Of a stretch of DNA of 7,206 bases, positions 1 to 7,201 are shown in pieces. The notes below the pieces were generated by a model, which had not been told where the DNA came from, ran no database searches, and saw only the letters and a list, made by a program, of their open reading frames with translations. A program made the position numbers and the translations under genes. Source of the DNA: an uncultured Prevotellaceae bacterium (GTDB lineage: Bacteria; Bacteroidota; Bacteroidia; Bacteroidales; Muribaculaceae); contig UQLZ01000078.1 of assembly GCA_900541935.1 (NCBI GenBank), positions 1 to 7,206 of the forward strand, given 5' to 3'. Each line of letters begins with the position of its first letter. Position 1 is the first letter of the stretch.

Positions 1-31
1 CGACATTTTTCTGTTTATCACTTTTTATTCG

Positions 32-39
32 TACTTTTG
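32..39 (+). promoter_or_regulatory. Candidate -7 box of the mltG promoter
   Basis: TACTTTTG matches the Bacteroidetes -7 consensus TAnnTTTG exactly and lies 58 nt before the mltG start, which would give a leader of about 50 nt. A convincing -33 TTTG element is not visible; TTTCTG at 8-13 is the best weak candidate, 18 nt upstream. Exact matches to this motif arise by chance in AT-rich DNA, so position relative to the gene is the main support. Confidence 0.45.
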
Positions 40-97
40 TCATTTAAATATGAAAGGTCATTCGGAGGGTCTTCAAGATACTATACAACTCTAACTT

Positions 98-1129
98 ATG
101 GAAACTAATAAGCTCTTAAAAAAAGCAAACAGCAGATTGCTGATTATTACATGCTTAACCATTTTAGTAGTGATTGTCGCTGCAATAGTAGCGACAACAC
201 TTTTGTTTTCAACGGCACAAAAGTCCGGTAAACTATATATTACAAGAGACACCAGCCAACAAACTGTTTTAGATTCAATAGAATCTAAATGTGGGTCATC
301 TTTTAGCACAGCAATAAAACTACTGTCAAATATAAGGGACATCAACCGAAAAGGTTATTATGAAATCGAAGAAGGGACAACAGCCCTCGACGCTTGGAGA
401 ATGCTCTCATCGGGTGCACAAACTCCAATAAAATTCACATTCAATAATATCAGGACCCTCGACAACTTTGCAGAAAACGCAGACAAAAGCCTTGAAATGA
501 CAAAAGAGGAAATTATGGCTGAAATGTTAGACCCAGACGTCCTCAAAAAGTACGGTTTCAACAAGGAAACTCTTCCTGCAATGCTGATGCCTGATACATA
601 TTTTGTTTATTGGACAATTACTCCTAAACAACTACTAAAAAAATTAAATGATGCTTACAATGCATTTTGGAATGAAAGCAACAAAAACAAGGCTGCAAAA
701 CTCTCACTAAATCCGATAGAAGTAACAACACTTGCTTCTATCGTTGAAGAAGAAACAGCCTACGGACCAGAAAAAGGAACGGTTGCCAGACTATACCTTA
801 ACCGCCTACATAAAGGAATGAAACTACAGTCTGATCCAACGGTAAAATTCGCAGTTGGAGATGAATCTCTAAAAAGGATTCTCAAGCAGCACCTGCTAAC
901 AGAATCACCATATAATACATATATGGTATTCGGATTACCCCCGGGACCGATAAGAATGCCGATGAAATCAACAATAAATGCAGTTCTTAATGCTCCACAA
1001 AATGATTATCTATATATGTGTGCAAAAGAGGACTTCTCCGGTTCACACAACTTTACTTCCAACTATGCGACACACATGGGCAACGCACGAAGATACCAAG
1101 CAGCTCTCAATGCAAGAGGAATTAAATAA
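98..1129 (+). CDS. mltG: Endolytic murein transglycosylase MltG (YceG-like)
   Basis: This 343-residue protein is an inner-membrane lytic transglycosylase of the MltG/YceG family. The family cleaves nascent glycan strands and is thought to set their length or release them from the membrane. A single transmembrane helix (about residues 13-37) follows a short basic N-terminus, so the catalytic part faces the periplasm. The family signature is clear: LASIVEEETA at 212-221, which carries the catalytic glutamate (most likely E217, by analogy with E. coli Glu218); NRL at 235-237; LQSDPTV at 243-249; and SPYNTY with GLPPGPI at 270-285. Length is normal for the Bacteroidetes form. The start is well fixed because an in-frame TAA (92-94) lies two codons upstream. 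There is no Shine-Dalgarno sequence, as is usual in this phylum. It stands alone and converges on the nfn operon. Confidence 0.95.
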   Translation: METNKLLKKANSRLLIITCLTILVVIVAAIVATTLLFSTAQKSGKLYITRDTSQQTVLDSIESKCGSSFSTAIKLLSNIRDINRKGYYEIEEGTTALDAWRMLSSGAQTPIKFTFNNIRTLDNFAENADKSLEMTKEEIMAEMLDPDVLKKYGFNKETLPAMLMPDTYFVYWTITPKQLLKKLNDAYNAFWNESNKNKAAKLSLNPIEVTTLASIVEEETAYGPEKGTVARLYLNRLHKGMKLQSDPTVKFAVGDESLKRILKQHLLTESPYNTYMVFGLPPGPIRMPMKSTINAVLNAPQNDYLYMCAKEDFSGSHNFTSNYATHMGNARRYQAALNARGIK

Positions 1130-1166
1130 AATGGCGGTAAACGCTTTTCAATAATATGTTTGCAAA

Positions 1167-1203
1167 GAAACGGGGTTACATCTTAACGACACAACCCCGT
1201 TTC
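1167..1203. terminator. Bidirectional terminator between mltG and nfnB
   Basis: An 11-bp perfect stem, GAAACGGGGTT (1167-1177) with AACCCCGTTTC (1193-1203), encloses a 15-nt loop. It lies 37 nt after the mltG stop and 18 nt beyond the nfnB stop on the other strand. The rightward side is followed by the AT-rich AATTTATATTTTAG; the leftward side reads TTTCTTTG. Neither U tract is perfect, but the GC-rich stem between two convergent genes makes a shared intrinsic terminator the natural reading. Confidence 0.75.
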
Positions 1204-1221
1204 AATTTATATTTTAGAAAA

Positions 1222-2715
1222 TTATTTTGCAAGCAACGCCTCTGCCATATTCGCAGCAGCACGGCGACCGTCGCCCATAGCAAGAATTACTGTAGCACCA
1301 CCTCTAACAATATCGCCACCAGCATAAATATCACCTAATGAAGAACGCATTGATTCCTCATCAACGACTATAGTTCCTCGCTTACTGACATCAAGATCTG
1401 GAATAGCATTAGGAATCAACGGATTTGGAGAAACTCCAACACTGACAATAACCAAATCAACAGGAATATCGTCAATAGCCCCTTCAATAGCAACAGGAGA
1501 GCGGCGGCCGTCTGGTCCAGGTTCTCCCAATTCCATGCGCTGAACACGCATTGTTGTTACATGTCCCTTCTCATTTCCAAGATATTCGACAGGATTGGAA
1601 AGAGTCATAAAATGGATACCTTCTTCTTTAGCATGCTTAATCTCTTCACGACGAGCAGGCATCTCTTCTTCGGAGCGACGATACACAAGCATAACATTCT
1701 CCGCTCCATTTCTGCGGGCAGTACGAACAGAGTCCATTGCTGTGTTTCCGCCACCAATAACAGCAACGTTCTTACCGTGAAGAACTGGCGTATCACTTTC
1801 AGCCTTAGCCGCTTCCATAAGGTTTACACGCGTTAGATACTCATTACTTGACATCACTCCGATAAGGTTTTCTCCCGGAATATTCATAAAGCGAGGAAGT
1901 CCTGCTCCTGAAGCAACGAAGATTCCCTTGAATCCCATTTCGTGCAAATCATCATAACTCAATGTTTTGCCGATAATGCAGTTTTCCTCAAAATTAACTC
2001 CAAGATTGCGAAGCCCATCTATTTCAACATCAACAATTTTGTTTGGCAAGCGGAATTCAGGAATACCGTATTTAAGGACACCTCCAATTTCGTGCAATGC
2101 CTCAAACACTGTAACATCAAATCCCATCTTTGCCATATCGCCAGCAAAAGCCAAACCAGCAGGTCCGCTACCAACAACAGCAACCTTAATGCCATTTTTT
2201 TCTGCAATCTCAGGCGTAGATGCACATCCATGCTCACGCTCATAATCAGCAACGAAACGCTCAAGATAGCCGATAGCCACTGGTTCTCGGTTCATCTTAT
2301 GATGCAAACAGCGACTTTCACACTGTTTTTCCTGCGGGCATACTCGCCCGCAAACAGCAGGCAACGCACTAGTTCTCTTTATAGCCAAAGCCGCCGCATG
2401 GAAATCTCCACGCTCAATATTTTTAATAAATGTAGGAATTTCAATTCCTACAGGGCAACCGGTAATACACTGAGGATCTGGACAATCCAGACAGCGTGCT
2501 GCCTCTGCCATAGCCATCTCAACAGTAAGGCCCTGGTTAACTTCATCATTGCAACCGACACGATATTTTGGGTCTAACTCAGGCATTTTCACCCTTTCGC
2601 GGGCTACTCTTTCCTTTACAGGCACAGCCTTTCGCAAGTTCTCTCTCCAAGCCTCGCCTCTATGTTTTGCTCTTAATTCCTTTTCATCCATAACATTACT
2701 TTTTTTCATCATCAT
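1222..2715 (-). CDS. nfnB: NfnB / GltA-like large subunit of NADH-dependent reduced ferredoxin:NADP+ oxidoreductase
   Basis: This 497-residue flavoprotein belongs to the glutamate synthase small-subunit (GltD/GltA) family and is often annotated 'NADPH-dependent glutamate synthase'. Its partner nfnA lies directly upstream, so it is better read as the large subunit of NfnAB, which couples NADH and reduced ferredoxin to NADP+ reduction by flavin-based bifurcation. Two ferredoxin-like cysteine clusters occupy the N-terminal third: C75, C78, C83, C87 and C122, C126, C132, C136, fitting two [4Fe-4S] centres. A dinucleotide fold for FAD follows at 178-198 (VGSGPAG), a second for NADP(H) at 317-338 (VIGGGNTA), and the closing FAD motif at 464-485 (YAGGDIVRGG). 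The start is uncertain. Three consecutive ATG codons begin at 2715 and overlap nfnA by 20 nt; a fourth in-frame ATG (2691-2689) begins 4 nt past the nfnA stop and would shorten the protein by eight residues. No gltB large subunit is in the window, so a role in true glutamate synthase remains possible but less likely. Confidence 0.92.
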   Translation of the reverse strand: MMMKKSNVMDEKELRAKHRGEAWRENLRKAVPVKERVARERVKMPELDPKYRVGCNDEVNQGLTVEMAMAEAARCLDCPDPQCITGCPVGIEIPTFIKNIERGDFHAAALAIKRTSALPAVCGRVCPQEKQCESRCLHHKMNREPVAIGYLERFVADYEREHGCASTPEIAEKNGIKVAVVGSGPAGLAFAGDMAKMGFDVTVFEALHEIGGVLKYGIPEFRLPNKIVDVEIDGLRNLGVNFEENCIIGKTLSYDDLHEMGFKGIFVASGAGLPRFMNIPGENLIGVMSSNEYLTRVNLMEAAKAESDTPVLHGKNVAVIGGGNTAMDSVRTARRNGAENVMLVYRRSEEEMPARREEIKHAKEEGIHFMTLSNPVEYLGNEKGHVTTMRVQRMELGEPGPDGRRSPVAIEGAIDDIPVDLVIVSVGVSPNPLIPNAIPDLDVSKRGTIVVDEESMRSSLGDIYAGGDIVRGGATVILAMGDGRRAAANMAEALLAK

Positions 2716-3490
2716 AAGAATGAAGCCTCATCAACATCTCATCAAAATCAACCTCATGGGCATTGAATTCAGGGCCGTCGATACATACAAATTTCGTTTT
2801 ACCGCCAACAGTAACACGGCAAGCACCGCACATTCCTGTACCGTCAACCATAATAGTGTTAAGAGAGCACATTGTTGGAACTTCATATTTTTTTGTAAGC
2901 AATGCAACAAACTTCATCATTATGGCAGGACCGATAGTAACTACCATATCAACCTGCTCACGTTTGAGCACATCCTCAACACCATTAGTTACCAAACCCT
3001 TATTTCCATAAGAACCGTCATCTGTCATTATAATAACCTCATCAGAAGAAGCACGCACTTCATCTTCAAGGATAATCAAATCTTTAGTGCGGCCAGCAAG
3101 AACGCTGATAACTTTATTTCCAGCTGCTTTCATAGCCCTGATAATAGGAAGCAGAGGAGCAACTCCTACTCCACCTCCACAACAGACAACTGTTCCTACT
3201 TTCTCAATATGCGTAGCCTGTCCCAACGGACCAACCACATCATGCAAATATTCGCCAACCTCCTTGCTACAAATCTTTCCTGATGACGTTCCCACAGACT
3301 GAACTACAAGAGTGATTGTGCCATTCTTGACATCGGAATCAGCGATTGTCAAAGGTATTCTCTCGCCATGCTCATCAGCTCTGACTATAACAAAGTGACC
3401 TGCTCTGCGCGATTTTGCAATCAGCGGAGCTTCAACTATCAACTCATAGACATTAGCCGAGAATTGACGCTTTGATACTATTCGATTCAT
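2696..3490 (-). CDS. nfnA: NfnA: ferredoxin-NADP+ reductase subunit alpha (PyrK-like FAD/[2Fe-2S] protein)
   Basis: This 264-residue protein is the small subunit of NfnAB, also annotated as sulfide dehydrogenase subunit or 'dihydroorotate dehydrogenase B electron transfer subunit'. It would take electrons from NADH through its FAD and [2Fe-2S] centre to the NfnB flavin. An N-terminal flavin-binding barrel carries RIPLTIAD (44-51). The nucleotide-binding domain carries GGGVGVAPLLP (105-115). The C-terminal cluster region has DGTGMCGAC (216-224) and a final Cys in FVCIDGPEF (236). The D216/C221/C224/C236 pattern is the NfnA type with an aspartate ligand, unlike the four-cysteine PyrK pattern; no pyrD is nearby. 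Length is typical. The start at 3490 matches the usual family N-terminus (MNRIVSK). The 3' end overlaps the nfnB frame, which implies translational coupling. Cytoplasmic: no signal peptide. Confidence 0.92.
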   Translation of the reverse strand: MNRIVSKRQFSANVYELIVEAPLIAKSRRAGHFVIVRADEHGERIPLTIADSDVKNGTITLVVQSVGTSSGKICSKEVGEYLHDVVGPLGQATHIEKVGTVVCCGGGVGVAPLLPIIRAMKAAGNKVISVLAGRTKDLIILEDEVRASSDEVIIMTDDGSYGNKGLVTNGVEDVLKREQVDMVVTIGPAIMMKFVALLTKKYEVPTMCSLNTIMVDGTGMCGACRVTVGGKTKFVCIDGPEFNAHEVDFDEMLMRLHSYDDEKK

Positions 3491-3531
3491 TGATATATTT
3501 TTATGCTTTTACTATTCTTTATAACTGCTTA

Positions 3532-3564
3532 CAAAATTAGCATTTTTCATCAAGATATAACAAA
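3532..3564 (-). promoter_or_regulatory. Promoter of the nfnAB operon
   Basis: On the minus strand TAATTTTG (3539-3532) matches the Bacteroidetes -7 consensus TAnnTTTG exactly. A TTTG at 3564-3561, inside a T-rich tract, sits 21 nt upstream and fits the -33 element. Transcription would start near 3526, giving a leader of roughly 35 nt before nfnA. Both elements at the expected spacing and directly upstream of an operon make this the best-supported promoter here. Confidence 0.6.
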
Positions 3565-3644
3565 AAAACACCATTAATAATTATATCACTATATTATTTA
3601 CTTCAATCATCTATAAACTTATCATCTCCATATAATTACATTAA

Positions 3645-3683
3645 AAGAATAGCCTGCCATCGCAGCAGGCTATTCTTATTTTT
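3645..3683. terminator. Terminator-like hairpin in the divergent intergenic region
   Basis: A 13-bp perfect stem, AAGAATAGCCTGC (3645-3657) with GCAGGCTATTCTT (3665-3677), has a 7-nt loop. It is followed on the plus strand by ATTTTTG, and on the minus strand the stem runs into TTCTTTTAA. The shape is that of an intrinsic terminator usable in either direction. It is odd because no annotated gene ends here: nfnA is transcribed away to the left and the T9SS cargo gene away to the right. Confidence 0.6.
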
Positions 3684-3952
3684 GCATTTTCGCAAAAAAT
3701 GAAGAACTCAGTAATACTGAAAATATATTAAAGATTAATTAAGGGTCACTACCTGTAAAAAATGACTAAAGCAAAAGGATACATTAAAACGCCTTTTGAG
3801 TTTATTGCCATTATTTTAATAAAATTCACCAACAGAAACAATGAACTTTAAACCTCATTTTACAAATTCATGCAAAAATACAAAATCTATTCTATCAATA
3901 AAACTCAATTAATAATAATTAACTAACATAATTTAATCTTTTTCACTCAATA

Positions 3953-3986
3953 TTGGACAAAATGCTCTATAATAATATTATTTTTG
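3953..3986 (+). promoter_or_regulatory. Candidate promoter of the T9SS cargo gene
   Basis: TATTTTTG (3979-3986) matches TAnnTTTG exactly, and TTGGAC (3953-3958) lies 20 nt upstream as a possible -33 element. A start near 3993 would leave a leader of about 117 nt before the ATG at 4110, long enough to include the hairpin at 4003-4051. The very AT-rich surroundings lower the weight of the match. Confidence 0.45.
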
Positions 3987-4002
3987 TAAAAAAATGAAAT
4001 AT

Positions 4003-4051
4003 AATGAAAGGACCTGTCAATAACTATTGCCAGGGGCAGATTTCTTTCATT
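4003..4051 (+). repeat. Nested inverted repeat in the leader of the T9SS cargo gene
   Basis: The outer arms AATGAAAG (4003-4010) and CTTTCATT (4044-4051) are perfectly complementary. Inside them CCTGTCAAT (4013-4021) pairs with ATTGCCAGG (4026-4034) over nine positions with a single T-C mismatch and a 4-nt loop. The downstream arm therefore also contains GGCAGA (4035-4040 with flank), which is complementary to TCTGCC at 4081-4086, so an alternative fold closer to the start codon is possible. There is no U tract after the hairpin, so it does not look like a terminator. I recognise no known riboswitch class. Confidence 0.4.
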
Positions 4052-4109
4052 GAGTGATTGTTTTTATAAATCTTCTATTGTCTGCCTGAGAGGAGTTTTT
4101 TTTAAGTCT

Positions 4110-7100
4110 ATGAAAAGGTATTTACTTATTATCCTAAGTGTGCTTTTTTTCCAGATGGGCATTGCAAACGCAGCCGTAAAAGGATACACAGCCTATGGGT
4201 TTATGCCTCTCACATCAAGTGAAGGCGTTTTTAGCACAAAACTGGTAAAATTCAACACAACCGAACCTGCTAACGTCAATGAAGTTGCAAGTTTTGACCG
4301 ATTTATTAGGGCTGGCGTATGCATCGACGGAACATACTATATGATGGCAGCCGATGACGGATTAGTTTGCTACTCTTTCCTTAAAATGCATTTGGCAACA
4401 CAAACCATAACAGAGATTGCAAACTACAGCACATCTGACAGAGAAAGTGCCCTAATGGTTATGGATATGGCGTACGATGCCACTACTGACAACATCTATG
4501 CTCTTGCTTTCGACATCACAGGTGCTGAAGAAGATGATGCAGGAAACTTAGACATTCCTTTCGGACTTTTTACTATCGACAAAGAAACTGGTAAGGCAAC
4601 TCTCATGGGTTATCAAGATTTTGAAATGCTTTATTCTATGGCTTTCAACCAGGAAGGCCAGTTGGTTGTTTTGAGTAGCCAAGGCGTTCTTTGGAATATG
4701 ATAAAGGAAACGGGAACACTTGCTGAAGAAGTTGGTTATGCAGACCAGGCCCCTTCCGCTTTGCAATCAATGACCTTCGACAAAGACGGTTTGCTATGGT
4801 GGGCTGGCTTTAACGAAGTTCAACAGGATACAGGAAACACTCCAAACGGCTTCCTCGGGTGCTTTACTTTTAATCCAGACGAATACTTCTATGAGTTCAA
4901 AAATGTTGGCAAACTTGGCAACAACATTGAATTGGTTGGACTTTACATTGACCCGATAATTGTATCAGCAGACGCTCCTGCCGCAGTTACATCTTTGACT
5001 GCAACACCAGGCAAAGAAGGTGCTGCATACTGCTCTTTGAAGTGGAAAAACCCGACACAAACCTACGGAGGCGGGACACTTGCTGACGGATTCTCTATCA
5101 ATGTTTACCGCAATGAAGAATTAGTCAAGACATACAGCGACTGTAAGGCTGGTACTGAAATGACTTTCGAAGACAAAAACATGACTGCCAACTTCTACAG
5201 ATACAAAGTTGAAACAGCCAATAAGGCTGGAAACGGTGTTCCTGCCTTCTCTGAAAACATTTTCATCGGAACCGATATTCCTGGTGCGGTTGAAGAATTA
5301 AAAGCAGTAAAAAACTCAGAAGGCTATGACATCACTGTTAGTTGGAATATTCCTTCATCAGGTGCCAACAATGGCTGGTTCGACAAAAACAACCTGACAT
5401 ATAAGGTCGTTAGATACCCAGGAGAAACAGTTCTTTATAATGACTTGAAGGCAACTACATTTACCGACAAAACAATAACTGAACTAAAAGGCTACTATTA
5501 TAAGGTTACTGCTGTTGCTGCTTCTGGCGAAGGTGTTTCTGCAAATTCAAATGCCGTGGTTTCAGGCCCTGCCATAGAAAAAATCCCATACGTTGGCGAC
5601 TTTTCTTCTACCGACGGATTAAACCTATGGACTGTTACAAATGGTGACAATGACGAATACTCTTTCAAAAACCACGTTTACGGAAACGGAACATGCGCAT
5701 TACGCTACTTCCCTGAAAATAAAATAAACCCCGAAACAGCAGCAAATGAATGGATAGCGTCTGTTCCTATCAAACTTGAAGCAGGTAAATTCTATTCAAT
5801 TGACTTCAAAATCAACGGCTTCGGCGAGATTTTCCCAATCAATTATCAAATTACTATAGGCAAGGACACTACACCAGCAAGCCAGACAAAAGTTTTGGGT
5901 ACATATCCAAGCGAGGCTGTTCAAGGCGTTACTTCAAGATCTCTTATTTTCTCTGTTGAAGAAACTGGAATATACCATATCGGATTCAACATTCTTAATA
6001 CTGTAATGTTTGAACTACACGGATTTGAAATCAATGAGCGTCAACTTGTTGAACTTGAAGCTGTATCTCTAACAGGAAGCAAAACTCCTCAACTTGGTGC
6101 AGAAAACGCATACGATGTTGTTATTAAAAACAATGGCGTTAACACTATCTACGGATATAAGGTAGCACTATTTGATGAGCAAGGCACAGAATTGACATAT
6201 ACCATCCAAAATGAACCTCTTGAATCTCTATATAGTAAAACAACTACTGTTTACTGGACACCGACAAAGGCTTCTTCATATAAAATATATGCAACAGTAA
6301 CAGTCGAAGGAGATGCAAATGTTGAAAACAACAAAACAGAGTCATTGCCGGCTATGGTTCTTGGAAACGGCAAATGGGTTGATATCACTGAAGGAAAGTC
6401 CATGGCTCCTTCTTATCCTTTCAATATTTCAGCAAAACACGGACTTGCCCAAACAATCTATACACAACAGGAAGTTGGCGGAACTGCAAGCACTATTACT
6501 GCTGTGAAATTCTATCCATACGTTTTCGGCAAAAACGAAGTTGATGCGTTTACAGGTAAGATTTATATGGCAAATACAGCTAAAACTTCTTTTGAAGGAA
6601 ACGATCCTATCAGCCAGTCGGAATTTCAACTTGTTTACAGCGGAACTCTAAAGGTAAATAACGGAGATACAGAATTACCAATTATGCTTGACTCTCCTTT
6701 CAACTACTCTGGCGGAAATATTTGCATTATGACAGTGTCGGAAACAAAATCACCTTCATACTACCTAAGTTGGTACGGTAAATCTGCAGAAAAACGCCAA
6801 CTTTCTTACAGCAGCAAAACTGCACCGTTTGACTTTACACAAGCAATGAAGTCTGAGAAATATTTACCTAATATTTCGTTCTACACTTCTAACAATGGTG
6901 GGGTTGAGTCAATTGTTTCAGTAGAGAATGTGACTGTTTATCCAAATCCTGCACAAACGGTTATAAATGTAAAATCAGACTCTGCCATTGGTGAAATAGA
7001 AATTTATTCAACAAGCGGAGTGTTACAAATGAGAACATCAGAATTTGCAAACGAAACTGTTGCAACGCTGAATATATCAAATCTTCAGAACGGTTGCTAC

Positions 7101-7145
7101 ATATTAAAAACAAATAATGCTGCACGCATGTTTGTCAAGCAATAA
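4110..7145 (+). CDS. Multi-domain secreted/surface protein with T9SS type A sorting domain
   Basis: A 1011-residue protein exported by Sec and then across the outer membrane by the type IX system. A signal peptide occupies residues 1-21 (MKRYLLIILSV, cleavage near GIANA). About 24-283 looks like a beta-propeller: a module with SMAFNQEGQL (176-185) and SMTFDKDGLL (220-229) repeats at 44 residues. Two fibronectin-III-like domains follow (about 289-388 and 390-487). Next come a jelly roll like the cleaved-adhesin/choice-of-anchor J family (about 492-643, NEWIASVPIKL), a CARDB-like domain (about 647-748, VIKNNGVNTI), another beta-rich domain (about 752-927), and the T9SS type A tail (about 938-1011, VYPNPAQT through NLQNGCYILK to FVKQ). 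No catalytic motif was recognised, so adhesion or ligand binding is an inference. The ATG at 4110 is preferred over the in-frame TTG at 4050 because the signal peptide begins there; AGGAG (4091-4095) lies 14 nt upstream, too far for a strong Shine-Dalgarno site. It appears to be monocistronic. Confidence 0.85.
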   Translation: MKRYLLIILSVLFFQMGIANAAVKGYTAYGFMPLTSSEGVFSTKLVKFNTTEPANVNEVASFDRFIRAGVCIDGTYYMMAADDGLVCYSFLKMHLATQTITEIANYSTSDRESALMVMDMAYDATTDNIYALAFDITGAEEDDAGNLDIPFGLFTIDKETGKATLMGYQDFEMLYSMAFNQEGQLVVLSSQGVLWNMIKETGTLAEEVGYADQAPSALQSMTFDKDGLLWWAGFNEVQQDTGNTPNGFLGCFTFNPDEYFYEFKNVGKLGNNIELVGLYIDPIIVSADAPAAVTSLTATPGKEGAAYCSLKWKNPTQTYGGGTLADGFSINVYRNEELVKTYSDCKAGTEMTFEDKNMTANFYRYKVETANKAGNGVPAFSENIFIGTDIPGAVEELKAVKNSEGYDITVSWNIPSSGANNGWFDKNNLTYKVVRYPGETVLYNDLKATTFTDKTITELKGYYYKVTAVAASGEGVSANSNAVVSGPAIEKIPYVGDFSSTDGLNLWTVTNGDNDEYSFKNHVYGNGTCALRYFPENKINPETAANEWIASVPIKLEAGKFYSIDFKINGFGEIFPINYQITIGKDTTPASQTKVLGTYPSEAVQGVTSRSLIFSVEETGIYHIGFNILNTVMFELHGFEINERQLVELEAVSLTGSKTPQLGAENAYDVVIKNNGVNTIYGYKVALFDEQGTELTYTIQNEPLESLYSKTTTVYWTPTKASSYKIYATVTVEGDANVENNKTESLPAMVLGNGKWVDITEGKSMAPSYPFNISAKHGLAQTIYTQQEVGGTASTITAVKFYPYVFGKNEVDAFTGKIYMANTAKTSFEGNDPISQSEFQLVYSGTLKVNNGDTELPIMLDSPFNYSGGNICIMTVSETKSPSYYLSWYGKSAEKRQLSYSSKTAPFDFTQAMKSEKYLPNISFYTSNNGGVESIVSVENVTVYPNPAQTVINVKSDSAIGEIEIYSTSGVLQMRTSEFANETVATLNISNLQNGCYILKTNNAARMFVKQ

Positions 7146-7158
7146 GATATTCTGACTA

Positions 7159-7201
7159 GTCCTAAATAAGCGTTACAAAAATTACTACTTATTATAAGGA
7201 C
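7159..7201. repeat. Imperfect inverted repeat after the T9SS cargo gene
   Basis: GTCCT (7159-7163) with AGGAC (7197-7201), and within it AATAAG (7165-7170) with CTTATT (7188-7193), could form an interrupted hairpin beginning 14 nt after the stop codon. The loop is 17 nt and no U tract follows before the window ends, so it is at best a weak or non-canonical terminator. Confidence 0.3.

Larger units (their letters stand above)
3491..4109. other. 619-nt AT-rich divergent intergenic region
   Basis: This region separates the leftward nfnAB operon from the rightward T9SS cargo gene. From left to right it holds the nfn leader and promoter (3532-3564), about 75 nt without visible signals, a terminator-like hairpin (3645-3683), a 29-codon ORF of doubtful status (3762-3851), further A/T-rich DNA with nothing recognisable, a promoter-like box (3979-3986) and a foldable leader (4003-4051). 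No tRNA, known riboswitch or convincing conserved gene was recognised. Confidence 0.8.

Noticed and set aside
91..564. Minus-strand ORFs opposite mltG
   Set aside because: They lie wholly within or across the start of mltG, whose family motifs are unambiguous.
1942..2577. 211-codon plus-strand ORF
   Set aside because: It is antisense to the well-supported nfnB gene, overlaps its cysteine-cluster region and shows no recognisable family; a shadow frame.
2699..2705. Programmed -1 frameshift joining nfnA to nfnB
   Set aside because: nfnB is in the +1 frame relative to nfnA; a -1 shift reaches a TAA after eight codons, so it cannot give a fusion.
2549..3283. 244-codon plus-strand ORF
   Set aside because: Antisense to nfnA and the start of nfnB. 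It is rich in Ser, Thr, Asn and His, as expected of a reverse frame in AT-rich DNA, with no domain seen.
3677..3684. TATTTTTG as a plus-strand -7 promoter box
   Set aside because: It coincides with the T tract of the terminator-like hairpin, and there is no -33 element at the right distance, which would fall inside the GC-rich stem.
3679..3698. TTTTTGC/GCAAAAA inverted repeat
   Set aside because: Seven A/T-rich base pairs in A/T-rich DNA; likely chance.
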